From contig BOKF01000078.1 in the NCBI GenBank assembly GCA_016860845.1, positions 1 through 21,098 of the forward strand: DNA of 21,098 nt, in the 5' to 3' direction. Shown here one piece after another: positions 1 through 7,758 of this stretch (its first letter is position 1; every line of letters begins with the position of its first letter). The stretch comes from Chloroflexota bacterium. GTDB lineage: Bacteria > Chloroflexota > Anaerolineae > 4572-78 > J111. Both the position numbers and the translations under genes were made by a program. Under the pieces are notes generated by a model. The model did not search any database, was not told where the DNA came from, and worked only from the letters and a program-made list of their open reading frames with translations.

Positions 1-6
1 TTCTCG

Positions 7-39
7 AAAAAATGAGGGGTGTGACATGGCACCCCTCAT
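7..39 (-). terminator. Intrinsic terminator of the symporter operon
   Basis: Read on the minus strand, a 10-bp perfect stem (ATGAGGGGTG with CACCCCTCAT) closes an 8-base loop and is followed directly by a run of Ts. This is the classical rho-independent pattern. It lies about 110 bases past the symporter stop codon and points the right way to end the DUF4212-symporter transcript. Confidence 0.8.
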
Positions 40-86
40 CTAATTCTGCCGAAATTGGGGTTTGTCCCAGATTTTAGAGATGTTTC

Positions 87-116
87 TGTAGGGGCGCAAG
101 GCCTTGCGCCCCTACA
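87..116. repeat. Perfect 30-bp palindrome between symporter stop and terminator
   Basis: Two 15-base arms, TGTAGGGGCGCAAGG and its exact complement, meet without a loop. This GTAGGGGCGCAAGG type of palindrome resembles dispersed intergenic repeats seen in many bacterial genomes. It sits in the 3' untranslated stretch of the symporter gene, so it could also form an RNA hairpin upstream of the terminator. No T-run follows it, so it is not called a terminator. Confidence 0.75.
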
Positions 117-148
117 CCTAAGAATTGAGACGCACCCAAGGTTGGGTC

Positions 149-2212
149 TTACTTGGCAGCCGGAGCCGGGCTGGGCATCGGCTTTTGCAGCAACTGTTCC
201 ATCAACTCGTCGTCCTCTTGCGGGTGGCGCAGAGTATCCACCAGGTGCTGCATCTCTGCCGACGGCTCGGCGGTCAGTTTGCTAACGACATAAATCAGGC
301 CAAAGTTGACCGGCACGCCAAAGATGCCGGCGGACAGGTGGGAAATGCCCAGCACATTGAATTCCGGGTTGATGTAGTTCATGACCATGTAGAAGATGGT
401 CACCGCCAGACCGCCGATCATTCCGGCAATCGCGCCGGGGCCGTTGGCGCGCCGCCAGAAGATACCCATCATCACCACCGGGAAGAAGGAGGCGGCGGCC
501 AGGGAGAAGGCCCAGGCCACCATCTGCACAATCAAGGCCAGGCGCGGGATGGCCGCCAGCGCGGCGCACGCTGCGGCGACCAGGACCATCGCCTTGCCCA
601 GGCGCATGCGGGTTTCGGCGCTGGCGTTAGGCTTGAGGGTGCGGTAAAAAACGTCGTGGGCCACGGCGGAGGCAATGACGACCAGGAGGCCGTCGGCGGT
701 GGAGAGGGCCGCCGCCAGGCCGCCCGCGGCCACGAGCGCGGCAATGGTGTAGGGCAGACCGGCGATTTCCGGCGTTGAGAGCACGATCAGATCGGGGCTG
801 ATGTCGAGTTCAGGAAATTGCAGGATACCATCGCTGGAGGTGGCGGTCACGCCCTTGCCCGACAACTCGCCGGCCGTACCGGTCTCATTACCGTTATCTA
901 CAAAAGGCCCAATTTGAATCTTGCCGTCGCCGTTGGCGTCGGTGAAAACCAGGTCGCCGCTGTCAAATTTGGCTTTGGCCCAGGCGGGGACGGCGGCAAA
1001 TTCCATATCGGTCAGGCGGTTAATGTCGGTAACGCCTAACAGGCCGGTCTTGGCCCAGTTCGTCGCCCAGGGCGGGAGGGTCGTTACCTCTTTCCCGACG
1101 ACGTTCTGCAAAATCTCCCAGCGGGAGAAGGCGGCGTAAGCCGGGGCGGTAAAGTAGAGCAGGAAGATAAAGAACAAGGCCCAACCGACGCTGACCCGAC
1201 TTTCACGCACGCTGGGCACGGTGTAGAAGCGGATCAAAATGTGGGGCAGGCCGGCCGTGCCGACCATCAGGCAGAAGGTCAGGGCCATGAAATCCCAGGG
1301 CAGCCCCAACGGGGGGACACTCTTGGCCGGGGGTGGGGTCAGGCCGATTTGCTTGGCGCTGTCAACCGCCGACTTGTTGCTCAAGCCCTCGTTGTAGGGA
1401 GTTACATAACCCTTGCTAATGCCCTGCTCTGCCTCTAAGCGCTGGATATTTTGCAGCGCCTGGCCGTAGCTGAGTTCGGGGATGGGGAAGCCGGTCAGTT
1501 GGATGGACAGGAAAACCACCGGCACCAGGTAAGCGACAATCAGAATAATGTACTGGGCCACCTGGGTCCAGGTGACAGCCTTCATCCCGCCCAGGAAGGA
1601 GCAGACCAGCACCCCGGACAGGCCAATGACCACGCCCCAGGTGTAATCCACGCCGACAAAGCGGCTCATAATCACGCCGACGCCGGTGACCTGGGCGGTG
1701 ACATAAGTGAAGCTGACAATAATGGCCGCAATGGCTGCGACCACCCTGGCCTTGTTGCCGCCAAAGCGCGCGCCGACAAAGTCGGGGATGGTGAATTGGC
1801 CGAATTTGCGGATGTAGGGGGCAAAGAGGAGGGCCAGCAGCACGTAGCCGCCAGTCCAGCCCATAATGTAAGCCAGCCCATCGTATCCCAGCAGCCAGAG
1901 CGAGCCGGCCATACTGATGAAGGAGGCTGCGCTCATCCAGTCGGCGCCGGTGGCCATCCCGTTAAAGAGGGCCGGCACGCGGCGTCCGGCTACGTAATAC
2001 TCATCCAGCAGCTTGGTGCGGCTGATGATGCCAATGGTGGCGTACAAACCCAGCGTCAAAATTAGGAAAACCCAGCCAATAAACGCGGTGGGCAAACCGA
2101 AGAAAACCTCCAGCAAGAGCAAAACAATCGTAAAGATAATGAAACCACCGGTGAAAATACCGTAGGTTTGGACCAATTTTTGACGAAACGCGTCTTTGCT
2201 TGTAACTGTCAT
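149..2212 (-). CDS. Sodium:solute symporter, VC_2705 family (acetate/monocarboxylate-type)
   Basis: This 687-residue protein is a sodium-coupled solute transporter of the inner membrane. It has about 13 hydrophobic segments. Family landmarks are YVAGRRVPALFNG with GADWMSAASF (residues 73-98), GQFTIPDFVGARFGG (138-152), and AALSTADGLLVVIASAVAHD (501-520), which carries the Ser/Thr typical of the Na2 sodium site. It is longer than usual because of an extramembrane insertion at about 365-480 that contains an EF-hand-like loop, DANGDGKIQIG (425-435). The partner DUF4212 gene lies 12 bases upstream, and the AAGGAG ribosome site overlaps that gene's stop codon, which suggests translational coupling. 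Family pairing with DUF4212 is established. The substrate (acetate, pyruvate or another short organic acid) is inferred only. Confidence 0.93.
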   Translation of the reverse strand: MTVTSKDAFRQKLVQTYGIFTGGFIIFTIVLLLLEVFFGLPTAFIGWVFLILTLGLYATIGIISRTKLLDEYYVAGRRVPALFNGMATGADWMSAASFISMAGSLWLLGYDGLAYIMGWTGGYVLLALLFAPYIRKFGQFTIPDFVGARFGGNKARVVAAIAAIIVSFTYVTAQVTGVGVIMSRFVGVDYTWGVVIGLSGVLVCSFLGGMKAVTWTQVAQYIILIVAYLVPVVFLSIQLTGFPIPELSYGQALQNIQRLEAEQGISKGYVTPYNEGLSNKSAVDSAKQIGLTPPPAKSVPPLGLPWDFMALTFCLMVGTAGLPHILIRFYTVPSVRESRVSVGWALFFIFLLYFTAPAYAAFSRWEILQNVVGKEVTTLPPWATNWAKTGLLGVTDINRLTDMEFAAVPAWAKAKFDSGDLVFTDANGDGKIQIGPFVDNGNETGTAGELSGKGVTATSSDGILQFPELDISPDLIVLSTPEIAGLPYTIAALVAAGGLAAALSTADGLLVVIASAVAHDVFYRTLKPNASAETRMRLGKAMVLVAAACAALAAIPRLALIVQMVAWAFSLAAASFFPVVMMGIFWRRANGPGAIAGMIGGLAVTIFYMVMNYINPEFNVLGISHLSAGIFGVPVNFGLIYVVSKLTAEPSAEMQHLVDTLRHPQEDDELMEQLLQKPMPSPAPAAK

Positions 2213-2224
2213 CGTCGGGACTCC

Positions 2225-2509
2225 TTATCTCTTCAGGCCAACTAAGCCATACTCTTCGTCGAGCTTGTTCATGTACCAGGCGTAGAAAAAGATTTCGACG
2301 ACGAAGACGATCAGCGAACCCTGACTGCCCATATAATAGCCGAGCGGAAAGCCGGCGATCACAATCTGGTTGAGCTGATTGATAAACAGCGGCGGTATAT
2401 AAGCCACCGCAAACCAGATGATGAGCAAAATGGTGATGATGCGGATATTGGCTTGCCAGTAAGAGCCAAGCCGTTGCTTAACTTCTTGAACTCTATCTTG
2501 TTCATTCAT
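2225..2509 (-). CDS. DUF4212 small membrane subunit of the symporter
   Basis: The 94-residue protein has two hydrophobic helices, at about residues 20-43 (ANIRIITILLIIWFAVAYIP and onward) and 55-80, followed by a short charged tail (MNKLDEEYG). DUF4212 proteins are known as obligate neighbours, and presumed small subunits, of VC_2705-type sodium:solute symporters, which is exactly the gene that follows here. A GGGAGAG ribosome site precedes the ATG. It is the first gene of the minus-strand pair, so the promoter must lie in the repeat-bearing region upstream. Confidence 0.9.
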   Translation of the reverse strand: MNEQDRVQEVKQRLGSYWQANIRIITILLIIWFAVAYIPPLFINQLNQIVIAGFPLGYYMGSQGSLIVFVVEIFFYAWYMNKLDEEYGLVGLKR

Positions 2510-2588
2510 AAGTCTGTCTCTCCCTTGAGTTTTTAAAAAGATTTAGCGAGTCATGCCCTCAATAATCTGTCGAGTGTAAAGAATTTGT

Positions 2589-2642
2589 GGAGTGCGGAAG
2601 CTTTGCTTTCGCATGTCAAAGCATAGCTTTGACATGCACTCC
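2589..2642. repeat. Nested inverted repeat
   Basis: An outer pair GGAGTGC (2589-2595) and GCACTCC (2636-2642) encloses a perfect 12-bp inverted repeat, GCATGTCAAAGC with GCTTTGACATGC, around ATA (2611-2637). The segment in between (GGAAGCTTTGCTTTCGC) contains a third, diverged half of the same GAAGC/GCTTT motif. It looks like a dispersed palindromic element. No coding function is seen. Confidence 0.6.
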
Positions 2643-2960
2643 ATGCTGACACCCCCTCAATTTACCTTTTCAGGTTACGGCATAGCTACCCCCCTTTCGT
2701 CAATTGTTCGGACAGGAAACAGTGGCAAAAGATAGCGAAGGTCAGGGGCAGTAACACCTCTACCCCTGCTTAAATTCTTACTTTAGCAGGCTTGGGGTGA
2801 AATGTCGTCACCCCTGGAGGGAAACCCTTTATCCCCCCAGCGGGTGAAATATTTATCCCCTCTAAGGGGGAGTTTTTGAAGAGATTGGGGTGTATCTCTT
2901 TTAAATCTTGCCAAGATGGGCAAATCTGGCTATGATGAACACCAGGCTGGAGTTTTGGCG

Positions 2961-2983
2961 GGAACGGGCCTCAGGCTCGTTCC
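2961..2983. repeat. Imperfect palindrome upstream of the kinase start
   Basis: GGAACGGGCCT and AGGCTCGTTCC pair with one mismatch around a single C. It lies inside what would be the N-terminal extension if the kinase began at 2916, and it is one reason to prefer the later start at 3000. Confidence 0.5.
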
Positions 2984-2999
2984 TGGGCTGAGGGGGCCA

Positions 3000-4793
3000 A
3001 TGGCGGCTGATCTGCCGGCGACAGTGAATATATCCGCGACACCTCAAACGCTGCCACGCGTCAGGTTGAGCTTCGTCGCGCCGCAGCGCCACTGGGTCGT
3101 TTTTTGGCTGGTTTATCGTTGGGCCAGCTTGCTGCCGGTGATGGGGTCGTTATTGCCCCTGGCGACTGCCGTCGAACCTGCGGCCTTGCCGCTCTTTCTG
3201 TTTCTCTTTGCCGTTGGCAGTACGCTTTTTATTACCCTCTTAAGCCGGACTTTTTCCTTTACGCCCATCGAAACCATTGCTTTTGTGGCCGTTGACCTGA
3301 TCGTGGCGGCGCTGCTGCTGGCTTTCGGCGGGGGGACTGACAGCCCTTATTACTGGTATGCCTTGAGTCCGCTGCTGGCCGCGGCGCTGTTATTTCAACG
3401 GCGCGGCGCGCTCTGGGCGGCAGGCATATTTACCCCGCTTTACGGGCTGGCTCTGCTGCTGGGCAGCCAGATTGATCCCGCGACCCTGGCTTTAGATCCT
3501 CTCTTCCATCAATTGGCGGGTATCTGGCTGGCACCGCTTTTGTTGAGCTACCCGCTGCAACTCCTGCACCATCAGGAACGGGAACAAGCAGCCTCGCAGG
3601 TGGTTCAAGAGAATTTGCTCCAGCAGCACCGCCAACTCCTGGCGACGCATGACCAGTTGGAAATCATTCATGATGCCACCCTCTTGCTGCAAGGGGCGTC
3701 CGATATTCAATCGGTCCAGCAGCGGGTCCTCCGCGCCGTTACCGGCGAATTGGGTTTTGCGCGAGCTATCGTAGGACTTGTTCACCCGGCTACTCAGTGT
3801 TTGGGTGAGTGGCAAATTTATCCCATCTCGGACAATTTTGAGGCGTCAACTCTCGCTTCGCTGCCGTTGAGTCCAGAGCATGGGTTAATAGCCCAGGCCC
3901 TGCTCGATGGCCATGCGCGCTGGTGGGATAACGGAGAACCATTGACCGTTGACGAGACGTTGAATGCCTGGCTGAGCCAATCGGCCTGGTTGGTTGTGCC
4001 GCTGGTGCTGCCGGAGCAGCCGGTCGGCTTGCTCCTGGTCGCCGTTGAGGGCGGTCCCGGCAGCCTGTCCGAAGACCAACTGGTTGTTTTAACGGCGGTG
4101 GCCAGTCAAGCCGCGGCTGCCCTGGGCACGATTGATCGGACGCAGCGGCTGGCGGCGGAGCAGGAACGCAACCGGATTGCCCGCGATATTCACGATACGG
4201 TCGCCCAGTCGCTCTTTGGCATGGTTTTTACCCTGGATGCCTGTATCAAAATGCTGCCGGAGCACGGCGAAACAGTCCAACATGAGCTGGTGGAACTGCG
4301 CCAACTGGCCGACCAGGTGCGCCATGAAGTCCGGCGTTACATCCTCGATACCTGGCCTTCCGAGTTAACCGAGACCAGTTTTAAGGCCGACCTGGAGAAA
4401 TACGTGGCTCATTTTGCCCCGGCTCACGCGTTTTACATTGATTTCACGCTCAACGGGGATTTTGACCGGTTGCCCTCAGTTATTCGCCGCAGTCTTTACC
4501 GTGTTTCGCAAGAGGCGCTGGCCAATGCCGCCCGTCACGCCGGGGTGGATTCGGCCCGGCTGACTATGCATGTCGAGCCGGATGAGGTTTACCTGAGCAT
4601 TTCGGATCGGGGTAAAGGCTTTGAACCCAGGCTGGCCCTGGCGCGGGAAGTCAATCGTGAACATTTCGGCCTGCGGGGAATACGCGAGCGCATTCAGGCG
4701 TTGGGGGGCACGTGTGATATTCTCAGCCAGGCCGGCCAAGGCACGCAAGTCCTGGTGCAGTTGCCGATCAGCCGGAGGCACGAGCGTGGCTGA
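3000..4793 (+). CDS. Membrane-bound sensor histidine kinase with GAF domain (NarL-type HisKA_3)
   Basis: From the ATG at 3000 the protein has 597 residues. That start has a G-rich AGGGGG site just before it, whereas the upstream ATG at 2916 has no ribosome site and would translate a palindrome. The order is about six membrane helices (residues 31-190), a helical linker, a GAF-like sensor (about 230-380), a HisKA_3 dimerisation/phosphoacceptor helix with ERNRIARDIHDTVAQSLFG (His 398), and a HATPase domain with N-box SQEALANAARHAG (Asn 509), DRGKGF (from 536) and HFGLRGIRER (from 555). It autophosphorylates and passes phosphate to the regulator encoded 8 bases inside its own end. The signal is unknown. 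Divergence from the symporter pair suggests sensing of a related nutrient, which is inference. Confidence 0.92.
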   Translation: MAADLPATVNISATPQTLPRVRLSFVAPQRHWVVFWLVYRWASLLPVMGSLLPLATAVEPAALPLFLFLFAVGSTLFITLLSRTFSFTPIETIAFVAVDLIVAALLLAFGGGTDSPYYWYALSPLLAAALLFQRRGALWAAGIFTPLYGLALLLGSQIDPATLALDPLFHQLAGIWLAPLLLSYPLQLLHHQEREQAASQVVQENLLQQHRQLLATHDQLEIIHDATLLLQGASDIQSVQQRVLRAVTGELGFARAIVGLVHPATQCLGEWQIYPISDNFEASTLASLPLSPEHGLIAQALLDGHARWWDNGEPLTVDETLNAWLSQSAWLVVPLVLPEQPVGLLLVAVEGGPGSLSEDQLVVLTAVASQAAAALGTIDRTQRLAAEQERNRIARDIHDTVAQSLFGMVFTLDACIKMLPEHGETVQHELVELRQLADQVRHEVRRYILDTWPSELTETSFKADLEKYVAHFAPAHAFYIDFTLNGDFDRLPSVIRRSLYRVSQEALANAARHAGVDSARLTMHVEPDEVYLSISDRGKGFEPRLALAREVNREHFGLRGIRERIQALGGTCDILSQAGQGTQVLVQLPISRRHERG

Positions 4794-5445
4794 AAGCCGG
4801 ATTCGCTTGATGATCGTAGATGACCATGCGGTCGTGCGCAAGGGGCTGGCCATGGTTCTGCGCCTGGAACCTGATTTTGAGATTGTGGGGGAGGCTGAAA
4901 ATGGGGCTAAAGCGGTTGAACTGGCGACGCGGCTCCGGCCCGATCTGGTGCTGCTCGATTTTGTGATGCCAGAGATGGATGGCCAGGCCACGGCGCTGGC
5001 CCTGCAAGCGGCAGTGCCCGGTGTGCGCATCTTGATGCTGACCGGTGTGGCTCTGGACGAGCGGGTACTGGAAATGCTGGCGGTTGAAGTGGACGGTTAC
5101 GTGATGAAAGACATCGAGCCGGATGAACTGGCCCAGGCTATTCGCAGCGTGGCCCGCGGTGAGGCTTATTTGCATCCTATCCTGGCCCGGCGAGTCTTAA
5201 ATCGGGTGACGGAGCGGCGCGCCCCACCGCCGACGCCGCCCGTTCAGCTTACGCAGCGGGAACAGGAGATTTTACGCTGGATGGCGACCCCGGCCACCTA
5301 TCGTGAAATTGCGGAACGGCTCTTTGTGAGCGAGGAAACCATTCGCAGCCATGCCAAGCATATTTTGAGTAAGCTCCAACAGCCCAATCGGGCCCAGGCC
5401 GTGCTGGCCGCGGTGCGGGCTGGGTTAATCCAGTTACCCGAATAA
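4786..5445 (+). CDS. LuxR/NarL-type response regulator
   Basis: The 219-residue regulator starts at GTG 4786, 7 bases after a GGAGG site and overlapping the kinase stop by 8 bases, so the pair is translationally coupled. The receiver domain (1-125) has the acidic pair D12-D13, phosphoacceptor D58 in LLDFVMPEMDG, and K108 in YVMKDIEPDEL. A proline-rich linker (about 146-153) leads to a LuxR helix-turn-helix (155-215) with LTQREQEILRWM and IAERLFVSEETIRSHAKHIL. It should bind DNA as a dimer after phosphorylation by the kinase. Longer in-frame starts inside the kinase gene are rejected because they lack the receiver's normal N-terminus. Confidence 0.94.
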   Translation: MAESRIRLMIVDDHAVVRKGLAMVLRLEPDFEIVGEAENGAKAVELATRLRPDLVLLDFVMPEMDGQATALALQAAVPGVRILMLTGVALDERVLEMLAVEVDGYVMKDIEPDELAQAIRSVARGEAYLHPILARRVLNRVTERRAPPPTPPVQLTQREQEILRWMATPATYREIAERLFVSEETIRSHAKHILSKLQQPNRAQAVLAAVRAGLIQLPE

Positions 5446-5474
5446 TTCAAAGGTTAAAGAGTTTTACCTTCTCG

Positions 5475-5511
5475 CCCTCCGGCGTCCAAACTCAGTTTGG
5501 ACGCCGGAGGG
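5475..5511. repeat. Perfect 37-bp hairpin palindrome, first of a pair
   Basis: Two perfect 18-base arms (left CCCTCCGGCGTCCAAACT) surround a single C. The inner CCAAACT-C-AGTTTGG core is shared with the next palindrome 5 bases away. It lies just after the response regulator and before the convergent recombinase remnant. It could stop transcription from both sides as an RNA hairpin, but no T-run follows on either strand, so a repeat is the safer call. Confidence 0.8.
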
Positions 5512-5515
5512 TAAA

Positions 5516-5546
5516 TCTCGTACCCAAACTCAGTTTGGGTACGAGA
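5516..5546. repeat. Perfect 31-bp hairpin palindrome, second of a pair
   Basis: Arms of 15 bases (TCTCGTACCCAAACT and its complement) flank a single C. The core CCAAACT-C-AGTTTGG is identical to that of the neighbouring palindrome while the outer stems differ. The motif AAAGGTTAAAGA occurs on both sides of the pair, near 5450 and 5556. Confidence 0.8.
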
Positions 5547-5559
5547 GAATTTAGAAAGG

Positions 5560-7402
5560 TTAAAGATTTGGGAGGCAGGTACTATTGTAAGTACCTGCCT
5601 CAACCGTCAAGACTTTTCCGTTTACACAATACTTTGCCGTGATTCTGGCTTTCCTCTCGCCATCTTCCACAAATAGCGTTACTTGCACGTTCAGGATAGC
5701 CAATAACTTGCGCTTTTCCTCGCGCACAGCCGCTTTCAATGCCGGGTTATCAATTCCTTTGGCCTCTGCCTCTCGCAGCGTCGCCATGTCCTCTGCCACT
5801 TGAGCAGCAAAAGCGACTGTACCTGTAATTTCTTCATCCGTCAGTGATTTTTCTTGAAGTTCGGCCAGTAAGTCAGCTTTGCGCTTTCCCAGTTCCTTTA
5901 ACACTTGTTCAGTTTGGGTCAATTCCAGCCCTTTTTTTGCTTTGGCGAGTTCAGGTAAAAATCTAATGCTGGCATAGTCATCTTCCCATTCAGCCGTTTT
6001 ATCCTTAATCAATTGCTCGACATGGGCCAGTTCTCTTTTGATCGGTTCAATCTTGCTTTCCTGTTGGGATTGATAACCGCGTAACCCTTCAATGAGTTTA
6101 TTTTTGTCACGTGAAGCCTCTTCCAGTTCATCCCAAACTTTGGTGTCTACCACGTCGCCTTTGTAATAGGGGCTATCACATTCACAGTATTTTTCCCGTG
6201 CAATCAGCTTTCGGTTATTGCAAGCATAGTAAGGCAACTCCAAGAAAATAATTATCCAAAGCCCGTGATACGTAATGCGTGATGCGTGATGGTATCCAGG
6301 CAAGATTTCTTACGCATCACGTATCACGCATCAAGCCGGTGAGAACAATTGGATGATTTAAATCTTGGAACTGCCTAAGCGTACGTTTTGCCCCTATCAC
6401 ATGTGGTTACACCTACCATCTTATAATGGCATACGCCACAAGTAACACGGGTTGCCAGCAAATAGCGGCCTGGCTTGCGGTTGCGCTTTGAATTAACCCT
6501 ATTTTGCTCTAATCGCTCTTGGGCTGCTTCCCATATTTCCCGGCTGACAATGGCAGGTACCTCAACGGGTATAGTTTCATTTTTTGGCTTATAGGTCTTT
6601 GCGGCATTATTGCGTTTTCCGTAGTGCCATGTCCCGGCATAGGTTTCATTGGCGATAATTTGAGCTATCCCGCTCCGTTTCCAGGTCGCCCCCTTCGGGG
6701 CAGATACACCCATCTTATTCAGCTTGTCGGCAATTTGCCCCTGCGTTAAAGCCTTGCCGGTTTCATCTCCCAGGACATACCACTCAAAAATTAAGCGGAC
6801 TGTAGCGGCCTCTGTTTCGTTAATTTCAAAAACCCAAGCTTGCCATCCTTAATCGCCCTATACCCAAAAGGGGCCTTACCGTGTGATATAATATACCCGT
6901 CTTTTACCCGTCTCAATCGCCCCTCGTGAAGTTTGGTCACTGTCTCTCTATGGTCCTCTCCGGCCGGCCATCCCTCGATTGATTGCATCAGAGCTTCAAC
7001 TGGGTTAGTCAGGTCAACGCGCCGGCCTGATTGCGAGTAGTGCAAACTTACGCCAAGCTGCTTAAATTCTTGGAGCAGGATTAAGAGATTAAGTCCCCAC
7101 TCCGAACGGTCAAGCCGGTTTGTTTTGTAGACAATGATGTTATCAGCCCGGCCAGCCCGAAGCATATCACGGACCTTGTTCAGTTCGGGCCGGTCAAGTA
7201 CCTTGCCGGTGTAGTCCTCTTTGAAAACTGCTACCACGTTCATATTGTGGCTTGCGGCATAGGCCAAAGATTTCTCAATCTGGTTATTTATACTCGTGCC
7301 ACTTTCGGCCTGCTCATCGGTTGATACCCTGGCGTAAATGATAGCCCACTCTAACACTGTGGGATTGTCCAGAATTGATTTAGATTCCGTTTGCGCGTTC
7401 AT
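5560..7402 (-). pseudogene. Large serine recombinase, broken by a frameshift and a MITE-like insertion
   Basis: The N-terminal resolvase part starts at 7402 behind an AGGAG site and has YARVSTDEQ (catalytic Ser27, Arg25) and NRLDRS. It ends early at 6791 because a T run at 6828-6832 (As on the plus strand) is one base short. One more T gives ...GKLGFFEINETEAATVRLIFEWY and joins the recombinase domain (6375-6713 and upstream). There the zinc ribbon, CGVCHYKMVG...GKTYA, is cut by the insertion at 6233-6375 and resumes as YYACNNRKL, followed by a coiled coil and C-terminus. Repairing both lesions gives 1698 bases, 565 residues, the usual size for a large serine integrase. Such enzymes integrate or excise phages and mobile elements, so this marks an old integration event. 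It should be inactive as it stands. Confidence 0.9.
6233..6375. mobile_element. 143-bp MITE-like inverted-repeat element with TAA target duplication
   Basis: The ends are imperfect inverted repeats of 27 bases (6233-6259 and 6349-6375, 20 of 27 matching, both beginning GGCA and containing TCCAAGA and ATCCAA). They are bordered by TAA at 6230-6232 and 6376-6378. Deleting the element plus one TAA joins KTYA directly to YYACNN in the recombinase zinc ribbon. Inside is a second, stem-forming pair built from CGTGATACG/GCATCACG words. It carries no gene, so it must have been moved by a transposase elsewhere. A 3-bp TNA target resembles the IS1031 group of the IS5 family, but that link is only a guess. 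Confidence 0.85.
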
Positions 7403-7427
7403 TGTTCGTTGCTCCTATTGGTCCTTA

Positions 7428-7679
7428 TCAAGCACCCTTGAATGCGTCTGGTATGCCATCGGTCAATATATCAAAACCGATATAATTCAAGCAAAAGGCA
7501 ATCGCTTCTGCTCGTTGTCTTGCCGGGTTGACAGACTCCTCAAACTCATTGCAGATACAAACCTCGGCACGGGTGGCCTGGTCAATCACTACGTAAGTCT
7601 CAAAGTCGAATTGAGAAACATAATACCGTTCTTGGGTTATCTGAGAATCGGTGGGTATGTTGGTTTCAATAGTTGTCAT
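7428..7679 (-). CDS. Small hypothetical protein of the mobile remnant
   Basis: From the ATG at 7679, which has an AGGAG site 8 bases before it, the product has 83 residues: MTTIETNIPTDSQITQ onward. I recognise no family. It is acidic and soluble-looking, with an ERYYVSQFDFETYVVIDQ strand-rich stretch and a C-terminal half ending in GIPDAFKGA. An upstream in-frame ATG at 7739 would only add residues encoded by a short inverted repeat, so it is rejected. The gene ends 25 bases before the recombinase start, and both genes have the same AGGAG-type leader, so they were probably one transcript. Confidence 0.7.
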   Translation of the reverse strand: MTTIETNIPTDSQITQERYYVSQFDFETYVVIDQATRAEVCICNEFEESVNPARQRAEAIAFCLNYIGFDILTDGIPDAFKGA

Positions 7680-7703
7680 TTTTATTGCTCCTATGGGTAA
7701 GTA

Positions 7704-7758
7704 CCAAGTACCAAGTACCAGGTACTCGGCTAAAATCACAGCGGTACTTGGTACTTGG
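7704..7758. repeat. 16-bp perfect inverted repeat of AAGTACC words
   Basis: CCAAGTACCAAGTACC (7704-7719) is repeated inverted at 7743-7758 across a 23-base loop. On the left it extends into three tandem AAGTACC copies (7699-7719). The right arm supplies the last codons of the neighbouring reading frame, giving KYQVPL. It is a dispersed-repeat type of structure. A terminator is less likely since no T-run follows. Confidence 0.7.

Larger units (their letters stand above)
2510..2999. other. Divergent intergenic region (symporter operon versus histidine kinase operon)
   Basis: About 490 bases hold no convincing gene. They must contain both divergent promoters, though I could not place -35/-10 boxes with confidence. 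Visible structures are a nested inverted repeat (2589-2642), an imperfect hairpin CCTGCT...AGCAGG (2765-2790), an inverted repeat GGGGTGA-7-TCACCCC (2794-2814), and an imperfect palindrome just before the kinase start (2961-2983). The GGGGTGA repeat has the size and spacing of a response-regulator operator, but this is only a suggestion. Confidence 0.5.

Noticed and set aside
125..778. Plus-strand reading frame rich in His and Gly opposite the symporter
   Set aside because: The composition is that of reverse-complement membrane codons. The symporter frame is unambiguous.
2916..2999. N-terminal 28-residue extension of the histidine kinase
   Set aside because: The ATG at 2916 lacks a ribosome site and the extension would be encoded by a palindromic repeat. 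ATG 3000 is better placed.
2901..3092. Small minus-strand reading frame before the kinase
   Set aside because: It overlaps the kinase start, has no ribosome site, and shows no recognisable sequence.
5475..5546. Twin hairpins as intrinsic terminators
   Set aside because: The stems are strong but neither strand has the T-run that should follow.
7699..7719. Iteron-like AAGTACC repeats as a replication origin
   Set aside because: Only three copies, part of an inverted repeat, and no replication initiator gene next to them.
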